DNA from: Onthophagus taurus
Taxonomy: Eukaryota > Arthropoda > Insecta > Coleoptera > Scarabaeidae
Reading direction: 5' to 3'
Assembly (NCBI RefSeq): GCF_036711975.1
Contig: NC_091972.1
Location: 11,909,001 to 11,973,000 of the forward strand
Length of the DNA: 64,000 bases
Shown here: positions 26,901 to 38,196 of the stretch, piece by piece
Numbering within the stretch: position 1 is the first letter of the stretch
Layout: each line of letters opens with the position of its first letter
Program-made: the position numbers and the translations under genes
The notes under the pieces: generated by a model
Seen by the model: only the letters and a program-made list of their open reading frames with translations
The model's database searches: none
What the model was told of the DNA's origin: nothing

Positions 26901-29900
26901 GTCAGTGTAGTTTAACGATACTATGTAGTTAAGCATAGGTGTTAATAACGATATCTAAAAAATTGGTTGCATCTATTTATGCAATGTAATAGGCCTTTTT
27001 TTCTTCTGAAAGTACTCTGTTTGTTTTTTCATGCTTTTCTTATCTTCGACTATACTGTTCCAAACCTTATGACTACAACATCTCTGGAATGCAGAAAATA
27101 TGTAAAGCATTATGTCCCATGTATTGATCATTCTGGTTAACTATGGCGCAAATGCTTGCTCTAAAAATGGAGACTTTCTTTTAGACTTGATTTTTAAATC
27201 TATTTGTTACCTTATTACGGAAGCTCTTCCTGTCTGCAAGCTTTGAGGACACTTGGTCAAATACAACATTTATTATTTCAAAATCTTCTGCGATAAAAAA
27301 CTGTTCTCACTGATTTGTTTTAAATACACGGAATATTTGTTAAATGTTTTATGATAAAATATTAAAACGTTGACGAAAATTTTCATTAAAATCATCTATG
27401 ATAACTTTTGGAGCATTTTGTAATCTTCCAATATATGACATAAATCAAATTTTGGAAAAATTCAATGATATTATTGCTTCGTTCAGTGTTTAGAACTAAT
27501 TTGGCTTTATATTTTGTTACGTCAAAAACCCAGTTGGGACAAGAAGTCGTTGAAAACAACATTCAGGCACTAGCTTTCTTCTCTTCTCAACAAGCCCAAT
27601 AAGGTTACCCTATTATAGAGCATTACTGTTGTGTACGGAAGCATTATTTCGATTATATTCGAATTCCATTACTTCATTACTATAAACTCATATTTTCGCA
27701 TTTCAGCAGAAACTTCTTAGTTTAGTTGAATTTTTCTTTCAAACATCACCAATTCAACAGTGCTTCATGCTAAATTGCATTATAATATCGCCAACTTTGT
27801 TCTGCAAACAAATATTTCTTTAAAATAAAATTTGTTATCACTGTGCTCTAGATCCACGTAAATGGGTTATATTGTTATAATTTGTTACAGATAAAATAAT
27901 GTATCATAGACCTTGAAAGACTTGTACAATGAGAATCCTTAATTTACATGGTAGTAAATGCTTTCGGAGTTGAAAAATAGATTAAGTGGTCAATCTCTGG
28001 AAAAAATAAACATTTTTACTTTTTATACCTCGACGTGAAGAACACATGTGTCGAAGCATTTCGCGTGACTTCCCCAAAATAATATCCTCGCTTTAAACAC
28101 GCAAAAGAATCAACAAATATTTGCAGAGCACGCTTCTATTTTTGTTTTTTCACACTATTATTCCCTGGTTTATTTTATGTGGCAACCTCAAAAGATTCGC
28201 CCACCAATTTCGACAACAACAAAAAAAAGTTTTAAACAACCTCAAAAAGTCTAAATAAAAAATCTTTTCTGTTTTAGATCACCCCGGAAGATCAATTCGT
28301 ATTAAAACCACTATCGAATAAATCAGACGCATCAACAAACACCGAAAATATAAACTGTCCGATTTCGTTAAAAAAAATAATCATAGATAAATTTAATGGA
28401 CCAACTCAAAAATCACTTTTCGGTGACGATGTAACGGATTTTAATAATATCAATCAATTTATTAACACCGTTTTAAAGAAAACTCTTCAAAATATTGATG
28501 GAAACAAATCGTTCAATATAAATCCGAAAAATATCTCCAAAGCGGAGCTTGAAAGCTCGCTTTGTTCCACAGATAAACTTATCCCAGTGATGGACGTAAC
28601 AACGATAAGCGATGATAAACCAGTTGTTAAATTAAGAAGAACTTACAGCGTTTTATCGGAGAAAGACGCAAAATCAGCTAAGAGATATGGTTCTTATGAA
28701 ACATTATCAACAAAAGGTGAGAAAATGAAAAAACCCACCCCAACGGCGTTAATTAGAAAACGCTCGATCGATAAACCGAGCACTTCTTTAGCTAAAGTTG
28801 AGGCAAAAGTAGATTCAATTCGAAAAATGACTTTAAAACCACGATCTGAAATTGTTGCAGCCGTTACACAAAGACTCTACAGCAAAGTTAATAAAAAAGA
28901 AGTTGCCACAGAAACCGAAGAAGTTATTAAAGAAAATAAAGGTACGATGGCGAGACCGTTAAGGCTACAAGATATCACACAAAGAGCGATGAGGTATTAT
29001 AAAAGAAAACATATCGAAACACAAACAGAATCAGATCCTGTCGTACGAGTTAAAGACACTTGTACGGATGTTGATGACTTAAAAATCGAAACAAATCAAT
29101 TTAAACACATTTCCGTTTGTACGGAAGAAATTAAACTTGAAAATGTTGGCACAAATTGCAATTTACTCAGATTTGATTCATCAACAAGTGGAGGAAATGG
29201 GTTAAAACTTACAACATCTTGCGGAGTCCAAGTGGACGAAGACAACAAAGAATTGAAACAACCTCAAAATTTACTTTCGTTTACAAAATATTTAAGGGGA
29301 AAAGAAAATAATAAAGAAAACATACCAAACCCTATTTATACATCATCGGTTAATATTCACGTTTCACACAATTACATCAACAATAAAGAAAAAAATGAAA
29401 ACGATTTAAGTATTTCCGAAGATAGTTTAGATGATAATATCCCACAATCTTTTCAAACTCCCGATTTAATAAGTAATCATAATTCTTTAGAACACGATAA
29501 AATTAATTTCGCCAACATCAACGACACCATTCCTTACGATACAATAAATAATCAAAATTACAATCAAAGAGAATCGTGTCAAGCAACGCCGAATATCATT
29601 CCAGAGCTATATCAAGCTGGAATATCAATTTCACCAACTTACGCGTCAGAAATTAACGTAACAAAAACACCGGAAAGAATTTTACCTTTAAAAAGTTTCC
29701 ATCCAATTTCATCAAAACCAAACATTACACAAACTCAAAAATATGAAAAAGTCACGATAAACGAACCAATTATTCTTAAAAGTATAATGAAGCAACATTA
29801 CGATAGTGACTCAAGCGATTTTTCTATGGATACGTTTGAAAATGTACAAGATTCGTTAAATTACCACAAACGAGTACATTTTCCTAAAGAACAACATAAA

Positions 29901-30536
29901 GATTCGCGAGTTTTCGAAGCGATGACAAATTTTTTAAAAGAAGCGAGTGCTTTAATGGCAAATTTATCAATTGTCGCTGATAAATTGGATAAACCAGAAC
30001 AAGCCCATGAAATACAAGTCAGTTTAAGTGATATTAGCGAAATGGTTTCGAAAAAAATTAAAAAGAAATATCGGAAAAAGAAACGAAACGAATCGCCTAA
30101 CTTTGAAAATATTTCTTGTCAAACTTCACCAAAACGAACGACGAATATTTTCACGGAAACTGAAGAATTTCCAAACAATAAATACGAAAGTATCGTAAAG
30201 AATTCCTGCGATCGATTAGAACAACTTTGTAATAATAAAGCGAGTGGAAATAAATCAACGGAAAAAATTGTTGTGGATGAAAGCGTTTTGCATAGATTTC
30301 CCCAGCCGTTTTCCGTGTCAGATTGGAATGATTTTTCTTATCAACAGTACGAAGATTCTAGCATTGAAAGTAACCCAACTTATTCGGATTATGGAAGTCT
30401 TCCGCGAAGAAAAGTTAAACATAAAAGTTTTTTGAGCCCCAGCGAATATTTGAGACAACTAACAAGTATGAGGAAACAAATTATTGATACATCTAGAGAT
30501 GAATTGTTGAATGATCATCGTATGGTTTTTGAATGA
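17929..30536 (+). CDS. kinesin-3 family motor protein, KIF16B/STARD9-like, with long disordered tail
   Basis: Exons 17929-17975, 18357-18426, 21480-21569, 21632-21846, 22704-23086, 23251-23370, 23532-23704 and 28278-30536 join in one frame to 1118 residues. Residues 1 to about 365 are a kinesin motor: VRVRP at the N-terminus, P-loop GQSSSGKT at 94-101 (usual form GQTGSGKT), switch I SSRSH at 211-215, switch II DLAGSE at 232-237, and [20 protein letters not shown]. The wording around the start, REHP..GTYVQGL and the last motif match STARD9/KIF16B best. The neck continues into a short coiled segment ([16 protein letters not shown]). The 752-residue last exon encodes a polar, Asn/Lys/Ser-rich tail with no FHA, PX or START domain that I can see, so the family placement rests on the motor. 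It should move cargo toward microtubule plus ends. Confidence 0.88.
18427..20240. other. kinesin intron 2, first part
   Basis: AT-rich intron. A GC-richer stretch at 18525-18640 gives open frames on both strands (plus 18526-18717, minus 18279-18674, the latter overlapping exon 2), but no domain is recognised and I do not call a gene. The remainder shows nothing. Confidence 0.35.
20241..21160. repeat. TAGAACTAG palindromic satellite array 2, headed by a pogo-like terminus
   Basis: A pogo-like end (acagtaaaacctcgatatt) at 20241 leads into an array of the same family as 3970-5215. Here part of the array has an 86-bp period ('tcactagaactaac' at 20613, 20699 and 20785), followed by longer units joined by GCCGTCTTGAGAGACGTGCGGC-like palindromes. 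Direct and inverted copies of CTAGTTCTAGTGTTAG alternate throughout. It sits in kinesin intron 2. Confidence 0.8.
21847..22703. other. kinesin intron 4
   Basis: Mostly unique sequence; 21930-22260 is richer in GC and CpG than the neighbouring introns. No repeat, RNA gene or coding frame is recognised apart from the following exon, which starts at 22704 after a cag acceptor. Confidence 0.35.
24478..24700 (+). mobile_element. possible Tc1/mariner end remnant
   Basis: A TA dinucleotide is followed by cactcagatgcaaaaaaacgc, which looks like the terminal repeat of a Tc1-type element. No matching right end or transposase was found nearby. It lies in the large last intron of the kinesin gene. The call is weak. 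Confidence 0.3.
24858..25105. repeat. long imperfect inverted repeat, MITE-like
   Basis: The left arm (about 24858-24955) and the right arm (about 25001-25105) are reverse complements over roughly 100 bp with scattered mismatches. They share tcagttcccgatagc/gctatcgggaactga and a central tgacgtca. About 45 bp separate the arms. It encodes nothing and looks like a small fold-back transposable element next to the Tc1-like copy. Confidence 0.6.
25259..26907 (+). mobile_element. Tc1-like element with long inverted arms, inactive
   Basis: The element is flanked by TA and starts actgaccggcaaaaaaaa; the right end is its complement. Inside on the plus strand are a Tc1 transposase N-terminal part (25851-26138: paired HTH-type region with [10 protein letters not shown]), a DES-type block near 26170 ([17 protein letters not shown]), HDNARPHVA near 26325, and a C-terminal [17 protein letters not shown] near 26425-26480. 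The frame is broken by stops and a deletion. The right arm (about 26540-26907) is an inverted copy of the left end that includes the 5' end of the transposase itself ([11 protein letters not shown]...VVDVSE on the minus strand). It lies in the kinesin's last intron. Confidence 0.85.
25851..26530 (+). pseudogene. broken Tc1 transposase
   Basis: The N-terminal DNA-binding part (95 residues from 25851), parts of the catalytic core with one Asp-Glu-Ser block, and the C-terminal NPIE block are present in order but separated by stop codons, frameshifts and a deletion between the first catalytic block and HDNARPH. The DDE triad cannot be assembled in one frame, so it is a dead copy of a cut-and-paste transposase. 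Confidence 0.75.
26908..28277. other. rest of kinesin intron 7
   Basis: AT-rich intron sequence after the Tc1-like element and before the last exon, which starts at 28278 after gttttag. No coding frame, clear repeat or RNA gene is seen. Confidence 0.45.
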
Positions 30537-31000
30537 TGAAATAATATTAAGAAAATTTTAATCGGGACACAAAATATTGTTAAATAAGATTGAATGATGA
30601 AGATTTTAAAAATGGAATTGAAATTTATCTGGAGGAATCGACGAAAACAAGGTTAAGAAGAAAAAAATGTTTACTCAGTATTGATTGTTTTATTAGAACA
30701 AAGTTTACATAAAGGAACAAAAAAAACTGTATTTGTAAACTTGTTGGAATCAAAAAAAATTGTTGCATTGATAAGAATTTTACGAATTTACATTTTAAAT
30801 CTAAATGTAGCTTATTCTATGGTAGATGTAGAATTTTACATAAATTAAGTGTTAATATTTATTTAAAAAATATGTATTAATTTAAAATCGCAAGAAAGAA
30901 TAACTAAAAAGATTTCTTTTGATTACTTTGAATAACTTTACAAAATGAATTGAATTAATAAAGTGATTAGATAAAAAATTAAGGGTTGAAGCATTATTTT
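30537..31000 (+). other. 3' untranslated region of the kinesin gene
   Basis: Follows the stop codon of the kinesin gene. An AATAAA signal sits at about 30957 (gaattaataaagtg). AT-rich, no open frame of note. Confidence 0.45.
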
Positions 31001-31359
31001 TCTACAATAACTCCTTGAAGCTGCGTCCAAGAAAAAGGTTGCATAAAAAAATAAAATAATTAAAACATATTTTAGTTATATATAGTTTTTTCTTCAATAC
31101 TAAAATGTTATTTCAGCAATCAATTTTATCAATCGACATAAATCGTTGATCACCGAGTCTTTTTTATGCCTTGTCATCTTACTTTGTTATTTGATAATAA
31201 ACGAAAAAACAAGAAAATCCAGTAAAATGCGTTATTAAAAAAGTAACAATAAAATAGTAAGGTAAAAAAGATGGCGATAATAAAATGTTCATGGCACTTG
31301 GATGGTTTTTCTCGACACGACGATTATGTTAAATGAGTATAAAATTATCATTTATCTTC

Positions 31360-32500
31360 TTCTTCTTTTAGAAGGCACTTCTTGTGATGTTGATTGCCAA
31401 TATCATGCCAACATGTCTCGCCATTGTTTAGGTGGTCGTCCTATAGGTCCTCTTCCGTGTGATGTGTTTCGCACAATCTTGGCTATTCTGTCAGGACCCA
31501 TCTGATTGTTTCTTCTTCTCCTTATCCATCTTACTACGCCATCTATTTTACACTTTTCTTTCAATTTCTTTGGGTATCGGTTAATGTATTCTCAGAATCC
31601 TCTTTGTTACTGATGTTTCAGTTCTTGCTTGCGCACCATATATCATCATTGATCGTACACATGTTTTGTATATTCTCGACTTACAACCTGTACTTAGGTG
31701 TTTGTTTTTCCAGATTGGGTATCTGTGGTGTTCTGATATTGCGGCAGCTTTGTTGACTTGTTTCCTCACTTCATCTTCCAGAAATATTCGATGATGTTTT
31801 TTTTCTATAACCAATTTACAGCGCAGCGGTTTTGAAATGGTTATGCATTTGCTCTTGTCTATAAAACTTTTTATGTCAAGTTTTCCTGCTGGTTTATTAA
31901 AGACTGTGACATATTTTGAACGTTATCTTCTAATTCCGCAATAAATACTGCGTCGTCTGCATCACATAACATGTTTATTCCTGTGTTTATTACCACCATT
32001 ATCAATTCATCCATCATTGTGTTAAACAACAAAAAGCTGAGACTGTCACCTTGACCTATGGTAGTTCGGAGATACTGTGTTAGCGTGAAATGTCTTGCTA
32101 TTTGCGTTATTGTGTTTATGTTTAGGTCTTTAATAAGTATTCTTTCGACATATTATTGTTTAGCAGAATCATGGTAACATTTTTCAGTTGCACTCTGTCG
32201 AAAGCCTTCGTTAAATCATAAATCCACAAAGCAGAAGTAAGCAGGGGTGCTATACTTTATAGATTTTCTTACCAGTAGTGTAAGTATGAACTGTGACATT
32301 ATTGAGGCTATCTTGTCCGTAATGATTTTAATTAGAAGTTTTAGAGAGGAGTTTAGTAACGTTACCCCTCGATAGTACGTTCTTTTTACATTCTTTTGGA
32401 TTTTTGTTCCTCCGTATTTTATCAGTTCGTTTGGTATGTTGTCTTGATTTGAGGTTTTTCTGTTTTTGAACTTTCTCATTGTCTCTAATATCATTTACCA
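31360..32500 (-). mobile_element. degenerate LINE reverse transcriptase fragment
   Basis: Minus-strand frames give, in order, SNQDNIPNELIKYGG, a YRGVTLLNSSLKLLIKI block, YFCFVDL, DADDAVFIAELED (the catalytic YADD motif with Y changed to D) and a C-terminal part ending MGPDRIAKIVRN...GRPPKQWRD. This is the order of a non-LTR reverse transcriptase of the RTE/R4 kind. Many stops and frameshifts make it a dead copy. Confidence 0.65.
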
Positions 32501-32759
32501 TCTAATAATATTACACCGTAACAGTTAATACAACTCATGGCAACCGAAAAATACAATGTATAGAAGCAGGATTAATACAAGTATAATAAAACCTAAACCC
32601 GCAACCGATAGATCAATTTTTGTGACAATTCACGGCAAGTGAGGTATTATAATACCAACCTCAATGTTAATACATTTTTATGTTCTATTTCTTTGTTTTT
32701 TTTTTCATCAAATTATAGTCCTGCATAGATAATTACTAATTGAAACAGTAAGCTGTACT

Positions 32760-33110
32760 CTTGAAATTATTATTAAAACAAAGAATTCTTTTTCTTTCGG
32801 TGCCATCATCATGTATGTCATGTCTTCCCAACGTTGGCAATTACACGGAAAGTTGTTCACAGCAATCAGCTAATCTCAGCAATCAGCAAAATCACGAATT
32901 TTCCTTAGCCATGACATTTGCTTCCTTTCAATTTCTCTGCGAACCTCGATTTTACCTTTCATTATAAGACTAAGGATTTTGTATCTGTCTCTTCTAAGAA
33001 TATGCCCTAAAACGGCACTTGCTCTGTTAAACACAGCTTCGTTGGTCTGCATCAGGGTATTCGGAGCATTCTTCTATGTGACTACATCTCGAATGCTTCC
33101 AGATGATTAA
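32760..33110 (-). mobile_element. RTE-type LINE C-terminal remnant
   Basis: On the minus strand a frame gives LGHILRRDRYKILSLIMKGKIE and RKQMSWLRKIRDF, the C-terminal signature of RTE-clade LINE proteins. It lies upstream, in its own reading direction, of the fragment at 31360-32500, so these are two separate old insertions on the same strand. Confidence 0.6.
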
Positions 33111-33708
33111 TTGTGACAGCTTTGGAAAATCAGAACATATTTATAGTTTTATCACAAAAACTTCTAAGTATGACATATTCAACAAAGATGGAGTTTCCCA
33201 AGAGTTACTATAGAACTATGAACTGTTTGCAATGAGAGTTGTCAAAAAGCAGAATTGGTCTCTTCATGATTTTCGATAATGTTAACAGTCGGCTACTTCT
33301 AGATAAATTGCCGTACTATTCAATGATATACAATTTATAGAAAAAATAATGAGGACTATTTCCTCAAACGAGAAAAGTCTCCCAGATATAGCAAGAAAAA
33401 ATATGAAGATAAGAATGCAACCCTGTTTCATCATTTTCAGCGTATAGTATAAGTAGAAAAATAAGAAAGCGAAACGTCATAAAACATCTTCTTGGTACTC
33501 AAAAGAAGTAATATTTAACTTAGTATTTGCAAATACTTTTTTCAAACGATTTCCTGGTTATTATGATTCAACACACAAATATTCACCTGCAAGCATTGGA
33601 AGGAAATTAGCTTCCAGGTTTTATACCATACTCTGTAAAATCCAATTGATGTCAAAACTTAACAAAATTTCTCCAATCAATTTATTTTTCGTCTAATAAT
33701 CAGCTAAA
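33111..33708. other. intergenic, no feature seen
   Basis: AT-rich sequence between LINE remnants and the 3' end of the Ig-domain gene. It probably includes the 3' untranslated region of that gene (read leftwards). No motif is strong enough to call. Confidence 0.35.
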
Positions 33709-34612
33709 CTAACATTTTGGAGATTTTTGCTTTGTACCTATAAAATGATTGAATTTGCTATGTTTTTTTGATTTATAAGCAATATTTATACTTATCGTTC
33801 CTGAATCAGTTCAAAAAAATAACTTACATTCCGGATAATAAAGCAAAGTTTGTCGTTTAATGTATCCAGTTCCGGGAATTCTCATCTCACAAAACACCAA
33901 TGACCCAAATTCCAATTTATTAACTTGAATCGTTGAAGTTTGTTGCAAAGAAAACTTTCCGTCCGCATGTTTTTTCGTGCTCCACTCAACGGGTTCCAAA
34001 TTATTCCTAAAAAAATGTATTTACATTTACTGAAAAAAATACACACAAAAAATAAACTTGCATTCCATTATTCGTCATTTTATCCATAAACAATATTAAA
34101 TGCGCTTGAGGATATACTTCTTCGGCCAAACAGGTGAAATTCACTTTTCCGTTTATATTCGGACTTCGATGAAGATGCAAAGATTTTTCGGGAACTTAAA
34201 AATAAATTTCATGAAATTTTTTTATTAGTACAAATACATCTTATTACCAAAAATAATCATAGTTTTCACACTAAAATCTTCATCGGCGAACGTCGATACA
34301 AAACATTTATATACCCCGGCGATTTCGGTGGTTGGATTTGAAATTTTTAAAGCCCGAAATACGGCTTTCGGATCGGCACTAGCTCGATAACTTAAATCGA
34401 CGCGATTTTTTAAAACTCCGAGACTCTGGGGTTTTTGCGGTGGAACCCATTGGTAAACCAATTCATTATTTAAAAACCATTTCACCACCAACTCGGTATC
34501 ATCAGGACGTACTGAATAATTACAATCTAAAATTGCCGATTTACCTGAATTGTTCTTTAAGGCATGAGGTACACGAATGTAATTTATTTGAACCATTTCA
34601 GATAAGTGACCT
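33709..34612 (-). CDS. immunoglobulin-domain protein, secreted type (5' exon not found)
   Basis: Minus-strand exons 34612-34248, 34196-34062, 34006-33828 and a short last exon 33737-33709 join in frame. The first exon carries an Ig V-type domain: LDCNY (first Cys), VVKWF (core Trp) and AGVYKCFV (second Cys, DxGxYxC-like). The second and third encode a less typical second Ig-like region (VNFTCLAEE ... LVFCEMRI). Insect proteins of this type (CD80-like Ig proteins related to the beaten-path group) are secreted or membrane-tethered surface molecules. The first exon with a signal peptide is not identified and would lie above 34612. The last exon is a guess from an acceptor that keeps the frame and adds a nine-residue tail. 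The second intron appears to use a GC donor. Confidence 0.65.
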
Positions 34613-34779
34613 TTAAAAAAATCGAAAAGAAATATATTAATCGAACACTAATCAAATTATGGAATGTAGAATTATATAAGTTATATAAGCGCAATATCAT
34701 AATTTTATTTATCTAATTCTATTATGAAAATTAAATTTTACATGTCTTTCTGACGTTATGTAACGTCACTTTTTTTATA

Positions 34780-34814
34780 ACTAGTGATGTAATGTATTCC
34801 ATTACATCACTAGT
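34780..34814. repeat. perfect 15-bp inverted repeat
   Basis: ACTAGTGATGTAATG and its exact reverse complement are separated by 5 bp (tattc). A second, overlapping inverted GTAATG/CATTAC follows. No flanking gene element explains it. Confidence 0.7.
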
Positions 34815-35394
34815 GATGTAATGAATTCCATTACCTAACTACAAATTGAGATCTGTCACTAATAGAATAAGATAGATAAAATTTTGTACTTAACACGATA
34901 TGAAACGGCTAATTTGGTTTAACTCACTTAATATTATTAGTCTTTTTATAACTGGTTACGTAAATAATTATTACAAGATGTATGTATTTCGAAATTAATG
35001 TACTTTACTTTAATCTCGTATATAGTGTGTGGCAAAAACATAAAACATAAAACGATAAAAAGTTGTTAATTAATTAAGTAATATATGTTGCAAATTTTAA
35101 GACTAGTTTTGCAGCGGTCCTTTCTAAATTTTATATTTCTGAGGCGAACGGTATTGTAATCTTAAAATCATGATAAGTCAGATTCATCAACATGGATAGA
35201 TCAATCAGCCTTTTGAACACACTCTATTAAAAAACAAGCAGTTCCAACATCGAATTTTAATTTGATAATTTTCGCCTATCTTTAGAATAAAGAACAGCAA
35301 TCACTGCAAGTTGAATGCCATAAGCAAAATACTGTTACTGTAGTGGGTGTATTAATTTAGTAACTCCATCTGTTGTGACTGAAACAATGTCAAG
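34815..35394. other. intergenic or intronic AT-rich DNA, nothing recognised
   Basis: Between the palindrome and the piggyBac insertion. It may be part of the 5' intron of the Ig-domain gene. No coding frame or repeat is recognised. Confidence 0.35.
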
Positions 35395-36999
35395 TTAACC
35401 CGTTTTTGCCCGAGTTTTCTTATTTCAAATACAAAGGTTCTTTTACATAATTTTGATAATTTTTATGCATAAGATGTCTAATTATATGCAAAAAAAATGT
35501 TTATACATAATTTTCCTTAATTTTTGATGTTCCAATTTTGGAGCATCAAAAATTGGATGAAAAGTTGGGTTGGGTTGGGTTGTATCCATACCCTAAAGTT
35601 TGAAGATAATTCACCACTTTCAAAGATGAAAAATATCTATCAGAGTAAATTTTAAAGGACACGTGTTTTGGAAGTTTTGACATCAATGAGACAACAGTAG
35701 AACCGCCAACACCCAGTTGTTCAATCTGAGGTCTGCTCTCTTCTTTTCCCTGATATGGTTCAAATTGAATCAGCTATCCTAATGGATCACACAAGCTCCA
35801 TATCCTGTACCCATATCTAATCGGTTTACCTTTGATGAACTGTTTGGCTCCATGTCGACCAAAATAAGGAACCATGTTTTCGTCAATGCTCAGTTTTTCA
35901 TTTAGGACTGCATGTGCTAAGTAACGTTTGTTAAGCATGTCAAAAAGAGGACGCAATTTTGCAAATTTATCAGCATTAGCTAGATTAGTGTTATAGGCAC
36001 AGTGTGCATACTTCTTTATAACGTCAAACCTGTTTCTTCTCATTGCATTTGCGACCATTGGATTTTATGTATCACTATCAGTCTCCCACAGCATACGCCA
36101 TCGAGAAACTTGAAGATGTCCTGACAAGAACAAAATGGCAACGAAGCATTTAATTTCGCCAGTATCAATCTCAATACTATGGGTCACCATGTTGCTAAGC
36201 ATAAAGTACAAACATATCGTTCAAGAAAGTGCATATTTCTTCATCAAAAAAACTTTCAAAACAAGAAACAGCAACGGTAAAGTTGTATGTACGACATTGG
36301 CTTGGTGAAACAAATGGCGGCAAGGTTGGAGTCAAATTATATTTCACAAAATTTCTTTTAGGCGAATGATTATAATTTGTGTTGACTAAACGAGAAAGAG
36401 GTAAATCGTCTTCGTCACTAGAATTTTCTGTGTCTTCGATGTAAGCGATTTTATCGAATTGTCTAAATTTTGCAGTCGCAGGCGCTTGTAACTGTCGTCC
36501 ACTCAAGTGATTTATATCTGAAGGAAGTTCTACTCTTCCTCAGAGTTTCTTCTATCATTAGGTGGACTAATATAAATGTCTGCTTTCCAAAACTCATCAC
36601 TTTCCACCAAATCAATAAGCTCTTTGGTAGAATAGTACCTAGAAAAAGTGTGTACCCCAGTATTCCGAAATTGGAACATGCGAAAATAACGGTAAATTAC
36701 CATAATAAAGGCATGCAAATTTGGCAAGATCTTTTATAGCAAACATTCAACAGACAATATAGTATCAACAATTTGAAATTATTTACAGTAAATTACAAAA
36801 AAAAACTTCTTTGCAGCAATTTTTGCACTATAAACACCAGCACAGTAACTCTGTGAGATTTGCAAACGAGTGAATTCTAACAATGTAGTACACTTTCCAA
36901 TAACATATGAGACTATGACGGACAAGATGAGACCTGCAGAATGAAAAAAAACGCGAAAATACGGAAGTGGTGGGGAAAAAATGGGCAAAAACGGGTTAA
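35395..36999 (-). mobile_element. piggyBac-type element A, ends intact, transposase broken
   Basis: TTAA duplications at 35395-35398 and 36996-36999 bound exact 13-bp inverted repeats CCCGTTTTTGCCC/GGGCAAAAACGGG (35399-35411, 36983-36995). The element is 1597 bp without the TTAAs. On the minus strand an acidic N-terminal part (ADIYISPPNDRRNSEEE, 36727-36530), a part at 36506-36195 and a catalytic-region part (LSIDENMVPYFGRHGAKQFIKGKP, 36058-35774) are in different frames. The C-terminal third is missing. Confidence 0.85.
35774..36727 (-). pseudogene. truncated piggyBac transposase
   Basis: Three open pieces on the minus strand correspond to the acidic N-terminus, the middle, and the region with the second catalytic Asp (SIDENMVPYFGR; the family has a D-E-x-M-x-P-F pattern). 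Stops and frameshifts separate them and the part with the third catalytic Asp is absent, so no active enzyme is encoded. Confidence 0.75.
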
Positions 37000-37014
37000 G
37001 GATTAACTAGCTGT

Positions 37015-37095
37015 CTTAAGAGACACGAATGTTTCTAGTTCTTGGTCTAGTGTTAATTTTAGTACTAGTGTTAGCTCTAGTTTTAGTGGTTAAGC
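37015..37095. repeat. single TAGAACTAG-family copy
   Basis: Contains gaatgtttctagttcttggtctagtgtt and related phrases of the satellite family seen at 3970 and 20241, directly right of piggyBac element A. Only one half-unit is present. Confidence 0.7.
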
Positions 37096-38196
37096 ATTTG
37101 CTAATTCAAAGTGTGAAATAGTGGTTGCCTACCCATGCGTGACGTCACAAACGGGCCGTCAATTCCCGGGGTTCCCGGCATTTAAAGCGTATTTTGAAAT
37201 TACCGCGCTATTTTAAATTTAATATTTTGTCATCTATAAGTAGACGTTTTGAATAAATATGTATTCGTCTATAAATGCTATTTAAAATGCGAGAAAGTTG
37301 ATTAGACCACTCCAACTTATTTTCTTGTTATGAATTATAACGATATTGTGTCCTTTTATACTATTAATAGACTATCTAACCAAGGTATTACGAATAAAGT
37401 TATTGGAAACATCAAAGTAAAATCATTCAAGCTTAAAATAAAGTTTAATGAATTGTGAAATTACTGAAAATATTCTTGTAGATGTAAGTATTTTAACATA
37501 ATAAATTAAGTAATCAATAAAATTACACTATATATATAATTCTAATCAATTGTAATAAATAAATGTTGATTTTATGTTAAAAAAGTTAAAAAAAAACTTA
37601 ACCTAACTCTTTTGTACTACATACAAAAATCTAATTGAAGCAATAATTTACTTACATGTAAAAAGAATTAAATAAACGTATTTCATTTTTAACGTGGATT
37701 TAATTAAAAGTGTGTTCCTTTTTTTAACGAATTTGAAATATTCACGAAGCTTGTTGGAATTGAATACGATTGGAAAACCCTCTTCAAAATTAAACGCATG
37801 CGCAACCTAACCTTACTAACAAAAGACCTACTTGAATATAGTCTATTTCGGTCGATCATTAACATATCTAACCTCACTTCGGTGAGATAGAAAGATTTTG
37901 GCGGGGTTATCTTTAACGGAATGAATAAAACATGCGCCGTGACCTTGATGAATAATACGCATTTTACGTTGCTTTTAAATAGCTGGTTTGTTTGGTTAAG
38001 TTGGGGATTGAGAAGAATTTTGCCGAAGATGTAACATACTTTTATTAAGGAAAAAGTAGGCTATGAAAAGAAATCGACGTGAAGTTATGCGGTAATCTGT
38101 TAAGTGTCAGTAGGTAACCTATAATTGTTAAGGTAACACGTCAAAAAAAATTAAATAAAAATTTATGTATTTATTTTTTTAAAAAATATACTAACG
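37096..38196 (+). promoter_or_regulatory. region upstream of IDI
   Basis: AT-rich sequence before the IDI ATG at 38197. It contains a CRE-like gtgacgtcac near 37139 and an NRF1-like CGCATGCGCA near 37795-37804. Either could be part of the promoter of a housekeeping metabolic gene, but these are motif matches only. No coding frame is seen. Confidence 0.3.
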
